Assembly: GCA_018066165.1 (NCBI GenBank)
Contig: JAGHRX010000211.1
Coordinates: 1-21,015, forward strand
Length of the DNA stretch: 21,015 nucleotides
Reading direction: 5' to 3'
Source: UBA1723 sp018066165
GTDB taxonomy: Bacteria; Bacteroidota; Bacteroidia; Bacteroidales; Paludibacteraceae
Both the position numbers and the translations under genes were made by a program. Below the pieces are notes generated by a model. That model saw only the letters and a program-made list of their open reading frames with translations. It was not told where the DNA came from and ran no database searches. Below are positions 1-8,048 of this stretch, piece by piece (the first letter of the stretch is position 1; every line of letters begins with the position of its first letter).

Positions 1-2
1 CT

Positions 3-962
3 TTAATGGTGTCTTGCTTGACTTTATTGTTAAGCACTACAATCTCAGCTCAGAATGTGTCTCTTGTGCCTAATTGGAAACCTGGAGATAATGTAGGTTA
101 CAAATTTGTACAGAAGGATATCAAGAAGTCTGGTACACAGTCGTCGACAGAGGAAAAATCCATGGATATTAATTTGAAGGTTGTCGACAAGACTTCTGAT
201 GGCTACACTCTTAATGCCACTTTTTCGAATCTTTCATCTAATGGTTCAGATGAAATGACAGCTTTGCTTTTGAAACTTACAGAAGGATATTCTTTCGACT
301 ACAAGTTGGATGCGTCTGGCAAAATTACCGGTTTGGCTGACTCCACAAAAGCCATAGCTGATATGAAGGCGATGATGGATAAGGCTGCAAAAGAAGACAA
401 AACTATCGCATTTCTCGTTCAGATGATGAGTGCAACCATGACAGACGATTTGTATTTGTCTGGTATATTGGATGAGGTCAATTATATCCATTCTTTGAAT
501 TCTGTCGATTTCGCTGGCAAAAAGACTGCAGACCAGACTATGAAGAAAGGAACTATCTTTGGATTCAGTGTTGATGCTCCTTATCACTACACTCTCCAGT
601 CGGTCAACGGTAATTATGCTAATATCAAGACATCTGCTGAGATATCAAATGATCTCTTAATGCCGGCATTTGTCGACTTCTCAATCAAAATGACTGTGGG
701 GATGATGAATGGACTTTCTGGTTTGTTCCAGAAGGAAGGTGAAGAGAAAGTCGACATGAATAAGATTATGCAGGAACAACGTGCTGAATTGGAGAAAAAG
801 TTTAAGGAAACATTTGATTTGAAAATTGTGGACAATTACACTTGTTCATACGATAAGTCTACTCAGTGGTTGCATTCTATGAATGGATCAAGCTCAATCA
901 AAGGAAAGTCAGAAGACAAAGTTATTGATGCTACTACACAAGTGACTATCAAAAAGAAATAA
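3..962 (+). CDS. secreted protein of unknown function (5' end outside window)
   Basis: I do not recognise this family. The first in-window ATG (position 6) begins a hydrophobic stretch ending in TISAQ, which looks like the second half of a signal peptide with cleavage near Ala-Gln. The positively charged n-region expected before it is missing and the frame is open to the window edge, so the true start probably lies upstream. The mature part of about 300 residues is rich in Lys, Asp, Ser and Thr, has no cysteine lipobox and no transmembrane segment, and shows alternating polar/hydrophobic stretches suggesting a beta-rich fold. It contains a Met/Lys/Glu-rich helical stretch around residues 250-270. 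It is therefore probably a periplasmic or outer-membrane-associated soluble protein. It ends at a strong terminator, so it is the last gene of its transcript. Confidence 0.75.
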   Translation, partial: LMVSCLTLLLSTTISAQNVSLVPNWKPGDNVGYKFVQKDIKKSGTQSSTEEKSMDINLKVVDKTSDGYTLNATFSNLSSNGSDEMTALLLKLTEGYSFDYKLDASGKITGLADSTKAIADMKAMMDKAAKEDKTIAFLVQMMSATMTDDLYLSGILDEVNYIHSLNSVDFAGKKTADQTMKKGTIFGFSVDAPYHYTLQSVNGNYANIKTSAEISNDLLMPAFVDFSIKMTVGMMNGLSGLFQKEGEEKVDMNKIMQEQRAELEKKFKETFDLKIVDNYTCSYDKSTQWLHSMNGSSSIKGKSEDKVIDATTQVTIKKK

Positions 963-983
963 ATTAAATTTATCAGAAGATAT

Positions 984-1020
984 AAGGTTCGATGTGTTAC
1001 GGCATATCGAACCTTTTTTA
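984..1020 (+). terminator. rho-independent terminator of the first gene
   Basis: AAGGTTCGAT (984-993) pairs perfectly with ATCGAACCTT (1006-1015). The stem continues inward with G-U and Watson-Crick pairs to a loop of about 4 nt, and a run of T follows. It lies 21 nt after the stop codon at 962. Confidence 0.85.
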
Positions 1021-1105
1021 TTCCTATTCGTCGGAAAAAGTGTTCTGTTGTGTATAAAATTTGCATAGACGATTTGTTGGACTAAAATATTGTAATTTAT
1101 TTGCT

Positions 1106-1113
1106 TACATTTG
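1106..1113 (+). promoter_or_regulatory. candidate Bacteroidetes -7 box of sod
   Basis: TACATTTG fits the TAnnTTTG -7 consensus and lies 36 nt before the sod ATG. I see no TTG at the usual 19-21 bp upstream, so this is a half-match only. Confidence 0.45.
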
Positions 1114-1149
1114 CATCAGTAATGCGTTTAATTTATAAAACCTTTTTTT

Positions 1150-1761
1150 ATGAGTACAAATTTCGTTATGCAGAAGCTTCGTTACGACGAAGACGCACTG
1201 GCTCCTGTTATCAGTGCAGAGACAATTAGTTTCCACTATGGAAAACATTTGCAGACCTACGTCAACAACCTTAACAACCTAATCGTGGGTACTGAGTTTG
1301 CCGACTCTTCGTTGGTGGAGATTGCTGCTAAAGCACAAGGAGCTATCGGCAACAATGCAGGTCAGGTGTTGAACCACAACCTTTACTTTGAACAGTTTAC
1401 TCCGCATCCTAAATGTTCAGAGCCTAAAGGAGATTTGACTGAGGCTATCCAAAAGAGTTTTGGATCGTTTGCTGAGATGAAGCAGAAGATGAACGCCGCT
1501 GCAACGTCGCTCTTTGGAAGCGGTTGGGCTTGGCTTTGTGCCGACGCGGAGGATAAACTTAGCATTATGCAGATGTCCAACGCCGATAATCCGTTGCGAC
1601 ATGGGTTGCGTCCAATCCTGACGTTTGATGTGTGGGAGCATGCCTACTACCTTGACTATCAGAACCGTCGTGCTGATTATCTTTCGGCATTGTGGAATAT
1701 TATTGATTGGGATGTTGTGGAGGGCAGATTAGTTTGCCACAATGTTTTCCAGGACTTTTGA
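1150..1761 (+). CDS. sodB: superoxide dismutase, Fe/Mn (cambialistic type)
   Basis: Cytoplasmic enzyme that dismutates superoxide to O2 and H2O2. All four metal ligands of the Fe/Mn SOD family are visible: His29 (FHYGKH), His76 (LNHNLYF), and Asp160 and His164 (DVWEHAYYLDY). Gln72 in GQVLNH is at the position of the second-shell glutamine typical of Fe-type enzymes, and the GSGWAWL motif (residues 123-129) is present. Known SODs of Bacteroides and Porphyromonas have this arrangement and can use either Fe or Mn, which is the basis for calling it cambialistic. It is 203 aa, about 10 residues longer at the C-terminus than the E. coli enzyme. The gene stands alone between two terminators and is preceded by a candidate -7 box. 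Confidence 0.95.
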   Translation: MSTNFVMQKLRYDEDALAPVISAETISFHYGKHLQTYVNNLNNLIVGTEFADSSLVEIAAKAQGAIGNNAGQVLNHNLYFEQFTPHPKCSEPKGDLTEAIQKSFGSFAEMKQKMNAAATSLFGSGWAWLCADAEDKLSIMQMSNADNPLRHGLRPILTFDVWEHAYYLDYQNRRADYLSALWNIIDWDVVEGRLVCHNVFQDF

Positions 1762-1791
1762 TGATTCATAAAACCCATTTTATTGAATATG

Positions 1792-1827
1792 AAAAACGCT
1801 TGCTGGATTAGTCCGCAAGCGTTTTTT
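1792..1827. terminator. bidirectional terminator between sod and the convergent ATPase gene
   Basis: AAAAACGCTTGC (1792-1803) is the exact reverse complement of GCAAGCGTTTTT (1815-1826), with an 11-nt loop. A-rich and T-rich flanks on either side allow it to end transcription of sod (+) and of the ATPase gene (-), whose stop is at 1844. Confidence 0.88.
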
Positions 1828-1843
1828 GTTCTTCTCTACCATT

Positions 1844-3301
1844 TTATTCAAACAAACATTCCGACGTCACTTCCGACTGCGCCATGCCGTTATGCTCTGA
1901 GTTTTTCTTTAATCCGTAAGTCGTGATCATAGTAAGGTGGAGAGCGGATTTTGTCTTTGTCTCTTCTTTGAACGACGTCAACTTATTCCTTAGCTTTTGG
2001 GCATAATCAGCTTTGATTGTATAATTTCCACTTGCATATTTGATCTCACAGATATTTATTACGTTGTCGGCTCTCTCAATCACCATGTCTATTTGAGCTC
2101 CGTTCTCTTTGTCGTTGCTTCTCCAGCTCGACACTTTTGACGAAATTCCTCTTATGCCCAACGCTTTCTTTATCTGCTTGATATGGGCAAAACATACCTG
2201 CTCAAAGGCGTATCCTTGCCATGTGTTGATGGCGGGAGTGTTAAGATTCTGTGTCCAAAAATGTTCTTCTCCTTTGTTGTCTTTCACAAAGCGCAGATAG
2301 AATAGTGTGAAGAAATCTACCAACTGGTACATCTTCCCCTTCGTCTTCTTTCCCACTTGGCTATATTCATTCAGAATGCCGCAATCCACAAGTTCTTGCA
2401 AGACGGTAGTGGATGTCCCTGATTCGGGCATTCCCGTCTTCTCACAGATCTCTTTTTTAGTCATTCCCATGCTTTTTGTGGCTAATGCCTCCACTACTTT
2501 GATATGTGAAGTGTAGCCTTTGAACATGGAACGGTACAAGTTGTCGTATTCCTTAGCAAGTATTCCTCTTTTCGAGAAACACATATTGTCGACGTTCTGC
2601 GCGACACTCAGCTCTTTCCTGAAGTATTGCAGATAGTAGGGCACTCCGCCAAAAATCATGTATGCTTGTAGTTGCTCCTCTTGGCTCATGGAGATTTTCT
2701 TCAATTCATAGAATTGGGAGCATTCGTTAAGCGTGAATGGCTCAAGATAGATTTGGTTTGTGAGTCTTCCGTATAATCCGCCTCTGTTGCGAAGAATATT
2801 GCTTGTTATCCACGTCGTGGCTGATCCGCATACGATCAAGAATATATCTGTCCTTGCCGACGCGTATGCGTTCCAAAACCATTCGATTGCCATTAGAAAA
2901 TCCGACTTGGGAGTGTCCATCCACGGCATTTCGTCGATGAATAGGACTTTCTTTCTCAATTTATAGTTTAAGTCGTTGGTGATGGTGTCTGCCAAATAAC
3001 GCATCACCTCCATCCAATTCTCGCATTCTCTATAATCTACGTTGAATCCTTGCACGATTGCCATGCAGAAGTTGTTGATTTGCTCACGGTATGATCCGCC
3101 TGGTAATCCCGTCGCAAATAGAGAAAAATGTCTTTCTAGTACGTAACGGATTAGGAACGTTTTGCCTACTCTGCGTCGTCCGTAAACTGCTACAAATTCC
3201 GACTGCTCTGAAGTCAAGCACTCTTCCAATGTGTATATTTCTTCTTTTCTGCCTACGAATCGTGATCCGTATGTGAATTGTTCTTCTCGTACTAGCATCA
3301 T
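1844..3301 (-). CDS. AAA ATPase with C-terminal DUF234/nuclease-like domain
   Basis: Predicted ATP-binding protein of the archaeal-type ATPase/DUF234 group, often multicopy in Bacteroidales and of unknown function. In the 485-aa product: FVGRKEE box at 15-21, Walker A GRRRVGKT at 41-48, Walker B VLFIDE at 119-124, a CGSATTW sensor-like motif, then a winged-helix stretch (KKEICEKTGMPESGTSTTV). The C-terminal domain has E...D...ExK residues (AFEQVC, QIDMVI, CEIKYA) resembling the PD-(D/E)xK nuclease core. A longer frame could start at a TTG at 3322, but that codon overlaps the -7 promoter box, so I use the ATG at 3301; the ATG at 3298 is equally possible. The gene is monocistronic and preceded by an array of inverted half-sites suggesting dedicated regulation. 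Its cellular role is unknown. Confidence 0.88.
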   Translation of the reverse strand: MMLVREEQFTYGSRFVGRKEEIYTLEECLTSEQSEFVAVYGRRRVGKTFLIRYVLERHFSLFATGLPGGSYREQINNFCMAIVQGFNVDYRECENWMEVMRYLADTITNDLNYKLRKKVLFIDEMPWMDTPKSDFLMAIEWFWNAYASARTDIFLIVCGSATTWITSNILRNRGGLYGRLTNQIYLEPFTLNECSQFYELKKISMSQEEQLQAYMIFGGVPYYLQYFRKELSVAQNVDNMCFSKRGILAKEYDNLYRSMFKGYTSHIKVVEALATKSMGMTKKEICEKTGMPESGTSTTVLQELVDCGILNEYSQVGKKTKGKMYQLVDFFTLFYLRFVKDNKGEEHFWTQNLNTPAINTWQGYAFEQVCFAHIKQIKKALGIRGISSKVSSWRSNDKENGAQIDMVIERADNVINICEIKYASGNYTIKADYAQKLRNKLTSFKEETKTKSALHLTMITTYGLKKNSEHNGMAQSEVTSECLFE

Positions 3302-3319
3302 AATCGTCTGATTTTCCCA

Positions 3320-3350
3320 CAAAAGTACTTTCTCTTTATTGATTTAGCAA
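3320..3350 (-). promoter_or_regulatory. promoter of the AAA ATPase gene
   Basis: On the minus strand, TTG (3350-3348) is separated by exactly 20 nt from TACTTTTG (3327-3320), matching the Bacteroidetes -33/-7 consensus. The predicted start of transcription lies about 12-14 nt before the ATG at 3301. The -33 TTG is part of the promoter-proximal TTGCTAAA half-site of the repeat array. Confidence 0.75.
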
Positions 3351-3483
3351 CAAATCACACTGATATTTATGCTAAATCTTCAATATTTTTACGCTTTTAG
3401 CAAGTTTTATAGGTTATTTCTTTGCTAAATCTGCATTTTTTTATTGCTTTTTAGCAAAATGTTTGCGGGTTTCTGTTGCTAAA
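3343..3483 (-). repeat. array of six alternating TTTAGCAA/TTGCTAAA half-sites (three 53-54 bp units)
   Basis: On the plus strand the half-sites lie at 3343-3350 (TTTAGCAA), 3369-3376 (ATGCTAAA), 3396-3403 (TTTAGCAA), 3422-3429 (TTGCTAAA), 3450-3457 (TTTAGCAA) and 3476-3483 (TTGCTAAA), alternating in direction. Read from the minus strand they form three inverted pairs, each with exactly 18 bp between arms, separated by 20 and 19 bp. Unit period is 53-54 bp, close to five helical turns. Sequence between the half-sites is AT-rich and not conserved, so this looks like a protein-binding array and not a simple duplication. It fills the ATPase promoter's upstream region. Confidence 0.8.
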
Positions 3484-3507
3484 TCTATTATGTCGAGAGT
3501 TTAAAAC

Positions 3508-3533
3508 AATAAAGACGGAGCATTGCCCCGTCT
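3508..3533 (-). terminator. terminator downstream of the activase gene
   Basis: AGACGGAGC (3513-3521) pairs with GCCCCGTCT (3525-3533), with one G-U pair and a 3-nt loop. On the minus strand it is followed by a T-rich stretch and lies about 40 nt beyond the activase stop. The stem is the same GACGGGG/CCCCGTC type found at 15966-15985. Confidence 0.7.
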
Positions 3534-3573
3534 TTTCTATATAATTTAGAATTAAGCATTCTTAATTTAGCAT

Positions 3574-6500
3574 TTAATCAAGATTCTGCATCTTCACCTG
3601 TCTTGCCATGAAGTGTAGTCGGTTCAATACGTTGACCTCACTCACTCCTCCGTCGAAATCAAGGAATAGAAGGTTCATATCTGGATATAGTTTCTTTACC
3701 TTTCTTTCGACTCCCTTGCTTATCACATGGTTGGCGATACATCCGAATGGCTGCAAGCTGACTGCAGCGTTGATGCCTCGTTGCGCGAATGAAACGAACT
3801 CCGCTGGAATCAACCATCCCTCACCAAACTGAGCCGCAGGGCAGACTATCTTTGCTGCGTTCTCCATCTCGTGGTTGATGTCGGCGCTCTTTTCGTAGTA
3901 TCTGAATGCCGACGCCGCTTTGTCGAACTCATTCATCATGCCGACGAGTTTATTCTCCATGAAATTGTTGAGCATACGTCGCCAGATTGACACTCGCTCA
4001 AGATTATTCTTCCTGTTGAACTTAGCGTTAGGGAAGTATTGGCTGAAGAATTCGATAAGGCTTGGAATAACTGGCTCGATACCTTCGTTTACTAACCAAT
4101 CCACAACATGCTGGTGTCCGAAACTGTTGTATTTGATGTATATCTCACCTACAACTCCAATGCGTGGCACTTTCTTGTCGTTTGCCGCATCGTTGAATTC
4201 GATAGCAGCCTCACGCAATAGGCTCAACAAGGCTTTCTTGTCTCCCTTTTTGCAAATAGCAACAAGTTTTTTAATGTATTTCTCCTTCAAGGCTTTCGCA
4301 CTGCCTGGAATTTTCTCTCTTACCGCTGTGCCGTAGTACATCTTTGCAAGAGCCTCAACAAACAAGATAGAGTAGATGATTGGGAATGCTCCTTTCTTGA
4401 CGTTTGGTGTGAATCCACTCTGGTCGTTGATTGTGTCCATCACTGAGATTGAGATCACAGGGATGTTGTCGTAACCTGCGGCAAGCAATGCTTTCTTGAT
4501 TAACGCAATATAGTTTGTGGCACGACACTGCCCACCTGTCTGAGTGATTGCGAATGCTATCTTGGTAGGGTCGTATTTGCCACTTCGCAATGCTGTTATC
4601 ACGTCGCCGACAACAAGTGTGGCTGGATAGCAAACCTCATTATTGGCGTATTGCAAACCTGCCTTTGCACTCTCTGGTGTGCCTTTAGGAAGGTTTTCCA
4701 CCTCATATCCCATCAGCTCAAATAGTGGTGGAATGATAGGAGCATGGAAATCAGAGAAATATGGAATCAACACCTTCTTGTTCTTGTCAAGAACAGTGAA
4801 CTCAGGTGTTGTCTTGAAATCTTTCTTGATTGATTCAGTGTGGCGTTTGAACTTGATGCTCTCCACCAAACTGCGGATTCTCAAACGTAGTGAGCCGGCG
4901 TTATTTACGTCGTCGACCTTCAAAATGGTGTGGTTCTTTCCATAGCGACGCAATACGTCTCCAACCTCGTCAAGGATAAATGCATCTGGTCCACAACCGA
5001 AGTTTGTCAACTGTACGAAGTGGATATTGTCTTTGCTTTCTGCCACCATCTTAGCCGCACACATGATACGGTTCATATAGCTCCACTGCGGAATGATGTG
5101 AGAGTCTTTTGTCGAATCGTCGACACCTCTTGCCACATCCTCAGTCACCACGTCGATGCCGAATGATGTCATAATTTCCGACACCTTATGCTGGATAAGT
5201 GGGTCGTTGTGGTATGGGCGGCCGGCAAGAAGAATCACCATACGGTCGTTCTTCTTGGCTTTTTCAAGAGTCTCTTGAGCCTTTTCAGCTAATGTGTTTT
5301 CAAATGTGTTCTCTGCCTTGATTGCACCGGCGAAAGCCTCTTTGAAAGTCTTTTCTGAGAAATCATTACCTAGAATCTCTTTCAAGTATGATTTCAAAGC
5401 CTTTTTCAATAGTTTCTCGTCCTTAAATGAGATGACTGGGCTGTCGACGGGGATATTGCTCTTCTCTGCAGGGTCGATAGCCGACTTGATGACGTCGCTA
5501 TATCCGGCTACGATAGGGCAGTTGAATGTGTTGTTCTCGTGCTCGCCATCTTTCTTCTCGTAGATTACGTATGGGTAGAAAATTCTGTCGACTTTCTTCT
5601 CCATAAGGTCGAAGATGTGGCCGTGAACAAGTTTGGCAGGGAAACAGATGTTGTCTGCCATGATAGTGTTCAGTCCCTTTTCGTACATCTTGAATGATGA
5701 ACGTGGACTTGTCACAACTTTGATTCCCATCAATGTGAATAGCGTGTACCAGAACTGGTAGTCTTCAAACATACCAAGTACACGTGGAATACCGATTGTT
5801 AATGGCTGTAGAGACGCACGGCCGTTCGTCTTTACATCGAGACGGATATTCTTCTTGAATGCCAACTCGCTCTTGTATAGGCTCATGTTGAAGCCTGTCA
5901 CTCTCTCGTCTTCACCTTTGTTAGTGTAGACTTTCTCACACTTGTTGCCGGAATAGAACACTTTTCCGTTGGCGAAGATATTCTTCAATACGTGGCAGTT
6001 GTTTTCACAACCTACACATCTGAATGGCTCAACTTTATATTCTCCTGGGTTGGCGATTGATGATAGTTCACGACGGTTGTCTGCTCCCATGCGTTTGGCG
6101 TATAGGGCTGCACCGTATGCTCCCATCAACTCAGGATAGTTGGAAACAGCAACTGTCTTCTTGATGCTGTTCTCGAACGCACGCACAACTGCTTTGTTGC
6201 GCATTGTTCCTCCCTGAAGAACGATGTGATTGCCAAGTTCGCTTACGTCTTTAAGTTTCAATACCTTATATAGACAGTTTCCTACGACAGAGTAAGCCAA
6301 ACCTGCTGAGATATCTTCGATTGTCGCACCCTCTCGCACGCACTGTCGCACTTTAGAATTCATGAAGACGGTGCATCGTGTACCCAAATCCTGTGGGTTT
6401 GTACTCTGCAAAGCTTTCTCCACGAACTGCTCGATCGGATGGCCAAGTGACGCTGCGAAACTGTCGATGAAAGATCCGCAACCACTCGAGCAAGCCTCGT

Positions 6501-7854
6501 TGATTTCTAGTTTATTGATTGTTCCGTTCTCCACAAAGATAGCCTTCATGTCCTGACCACCGATGTCAAGGATAAACGAAACCTTTGGATTCAATTTGTG
6601 GGCGGCAGTGTAGTGGGCGATAGTCTCCACCATACCGTAGTCGAGACCGTAAGCAGTTTTGATCAAGTCCTCACCATAGCCAGTAGAACATGCTGCTTTG
6701 ACAATCAGGTTCTTGCCTGCCGCCTTAGCATCCTCAACCAACTTAGTCAAGCCTTCGCTCACCGTCTCCAACGGACGTCCTGAACTCTTCTTATAGAATG
6801 TGTAGAAAATCTTCTCGTCCTCGTCCATAGCCACAACCTTAGTAGTGGTACTTCCCGAGTCGATTCCTATATAGCAAACCTCGCTCTTGATGTCGGCGAT
6901 GTTTACGTTTTCAATCTTGTTGTTGCTCTTCTCTTTCTCCCAATCCTCACGCTCTTTCTGCGACGTGAATAGAGGCTGCAAACCAGATTTCTTGATCTTG
7001 ATTGCAGATTTGTCGGAGTTGTTTAGAAGAGTGATATAATCGTTTAGGCTCTTGAATGGCACGTCTTCTTTGATGGCAAGACTCGCACCAAGAGCTGGAA
7101 TTACATTCGAATATTCAGAGTAGATGACATCGTCGTCGGACATTCCCATCTTCTTTTGGAAGATTTGACGCAATGCAGGAATGTAAGCAAATGGTCCACC
7201 ACACAAGAAAACTTTAGGTAGAATATCCATTCCACGTGATAGGGTAGAGAGCACCTGCGTCGCAACGGCATTGAATATACTTGCTGCGATTTCCTCTCGG
7301 CAAACATTTAGCGCGATTAGATTCTGGATGTCTGTTTTAGAGAACACACCACAACGGCTTGCAATCGGATGCACCACCTTAGCACGTAGAGCCATATCAC
7401 TCAATTCGGCTACTGTGACACCAAGAATCATTGCCATCTGGTCGATGAATGCACCTGTACCGCCGGCACAGTTACCATTCATACGGATATCAGCCTGCAT
7501 ATTTTTGTTGAAGAAGATCATCTTAGTGTCCTCTCCTCCGATATCTACAAGCGTTTTTGTCTCTGGATATTTTTTTAATACAACTTCTGTTGCTGCTACA
7601 ACTTCCTGAATGAAAGGTAATCCTAGACGTTCGCACAATCCCATTCCAGCACTACCTGTAGCCTGGAAACGGACCATTGCGTCGCCGCCAATTTTAGCTT
7701 TTAAACGCTCAAGAGAATCAGCGAGCGCTTTAGGTATGTCTGCGTTATGTCGGTTATAGTCAGTGAATAATACTTCGCACGATTCGTCGGTAGCCACAAT
7801 TTTCAATGTTGTACTACCAGCATCTAGTCCGACATTTATTTTCTCAATCTGCAT
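3574..7854 (-). CDS. acyl-CoA dehydratase activase-like fusion protein (two BadF/HgdC ATPase domains plus HgdB-like part)
   Basis: 1426-aa cytoplasmic protein of the 2-hydroxyacyl-CoA dehydratase activator family. The first ASKHA-type ATPase domain (about 1-270) has LDAGSTTLK at 10-18 and the two [4Fe-4S] cysteines of HgdC-like activators, Cys129 (NCAGGTG) and Cys168 (SRCGVF). The second (about 325-590) repeats the pattern with IDSGSTTTK at 331-339, Cys455 (EACSSGCG) and Cys494 (TRCTVF). Next comes a cysteine cluster, CVGCENNC at 613-620 plus Cys639 (GNKCEK), then a DUF2229-like region (from about 685) and an HgdB-like C-terminal half with EVCYPATLVVGDV, GGQCRATNY and QPFGCIANH. In the family, activators use ATP to inject an electron into a dehydratase. 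No separate dehydratase genes are adjacent, so the substrate is unknown; the protein may carry both activator and acceptor. It has its own -7 box. Confidence 0.88.
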   Translation of the reverse strand: MQIEKINVGLDAGSTTLKIVATDESCEVLFTDYNRHNADIPKALADSLERLKAKIGGDAMVRFQATGSAGMGLCERLGLPFIQEVVAATEVVLKKYPETKTLVDIGGEDTKMIFFNKNMQADIRMNGNCAGGTGAFIDQMAMILGVTVAELSDMALRAKVVHPIASRCGVFSKTDIQNLIALNVCREEIAASIFNAVATQVLSTLSRGMDILPKVFLCGGPFAYIPALRQIFQKKMGMSDDDVIYSEYSNVIPALGASLAIKEDVPFKSLNDYITLLNNSDKSAIKIKKSGLQPLFTSQKEREDWEKEKSNNKIENVNIADIKSEVCYIGIDSGSTTTKVVAMDEDEKIFYTFYKKSSGRPLETVSEGLTKLVEDAKAAGKNLIVKAACSTGYGEDLIKTAYGLDYGMVETIAHYTAAHKLNPKVSFILDIGGQDMKAIFVENGTINKLEINEACSSGCGSFIDSFAASLGHPIEQFVEKALQSTNPQDLGTRCTVFMNSKVRQCVREGATIEDISAGLAYSVVGNCLYKVLKLKDVSELGNHIVLQGGTMRNKAVVRAFENSIKKTVAVSNYPELMGAYGAALYAKRMGADNRRELSSIANPGEYKVEPFRCVGCENNCHVLKNIFANGKVFYSGNKCEKVYTNKGEDERVTGFNMSLYKSELAFKKNIRLDVKTNGRASLQPLTIGIPRVLGMFEDYQFWYTLFTLMGIKVVTSPRSSFKMYEKGLNTIMADNICFPAKLVHGHIFDLMEKKVDRIFYPYVIYEKKDGEHENNTFNCPIVAGYSDVIKSAIDPAEKSNIPVDSPVISFKDEKLLKKALKSYLKEILGNDFSEKTFKEAFAGAIKAENTFENTLAEKAQETLEKAKKNDRMVILLAGRPYHNDPLIQHKVSEIMTSFGIDVVTEDVARGVDDSTKDSHIIPQWSYMNRIMCAAKMVAESKDNIHFVQLTNFGCGPDAFILDEVGDVLRRYGKNHTILKVDDVNNAGSLRLRIRSLVESIKFKRHTESIKKDFKTTPEFTVLDKNKKVLIPYFSDFHAPIIPPLFELMGYEVENLPKGTPESAKAGLQYANNEVCYPATLVVGDVITALRSGKYDPTKIAFAITQTGGQCRATNYIALIKKALLAAGYDNIPVISISVMDTINDQSGFTPNVKKGAFPIIYSILFVEALAKMYYGTAVREKIPGSAKALKEKYIKKLVAICKKGDKKALLSLLREAAIEFNDAANDKKVPRIGVVGEIYIKYNSFGHQHVVDWLVNEGIEPVIPSLIEFFSQYFPNAKFNRKNNLERVSIWRRMLNNFMENKLVGMMNEFDKAASAFRYYEKSADINHEMENAAKIVCPAAQFGEGWLIPAEFVSFAQRGINAAVSLQPFGCIANHVISKGVERKVKKLYPDMNLLFLDFDGGVSEVNVLNRLHFMARQVKMQNLD

Positions 7855-7873
7855 ATTCGAATATTTTCAAATG

Positions 7874-7881
7874 CAAAGTTA
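7874..7881 (-). promoter_or_regulatory. -7 box of the activase gene
   Basis: TAACTTTG on the minus strand fits TAnnTTTG and lies 19 nt before the ATG at 7854, a spacing similar to other starts here. No TTG is seen at the -33 position. Confidence 0.5.
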
Positions 7882-8019
7882 CGACAAATTTTGCTACTTC
7901 TTATGTCTTTTACTATCAAAAATGTCATTTTCTTTGTTACACAATAGAGTTGTGCAGCAGACATTCAGGCTCTTTTGCCGTATTTTGTTCATGTTTTTTA
8001 TATTCGAAGCAGATTGAAG

Positions 8020-8048
8020 CATGAAGAATCACATTTTGTTTCTTCATG
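8020..8048 (-). terminator. inverted repeat after the TPR gene, possible weak terminator
   Basis: CATGAAGAA (8020-8028) pairs with TTCTTCATG (8040-8048) across an 11-nt loop, directly abutting the stop codon of the TPR gene. There is no T-run behind it on the minus strand, so it may protect or attenuate the mRNA instead of terminating it. The rest of the 7855-8048 gap holds only the -7 box of the downstream gene. Confidence 0.4.

Noticed and set aside
3302..3322. Seven-residue N-terminal extension of the ATPase from a TTG start
   Set aside because: The TTG lies within the -7 promoter box, so it would be at or before the transcription start.
3343..3483. CRISPR array
   Set aside because: Repeats are only 8 bp and alternate in direction, spacing includes non-spacer-like AT-rich DNA, and no cas genes are present; an operator array fits better.
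3920..4336. Opposite-strand open frame of 138 codons inside the activase gene
   Set aside because: Shadow of a clearly coding frame with well-conserved motifs; no independent promoter or recognisable protein.
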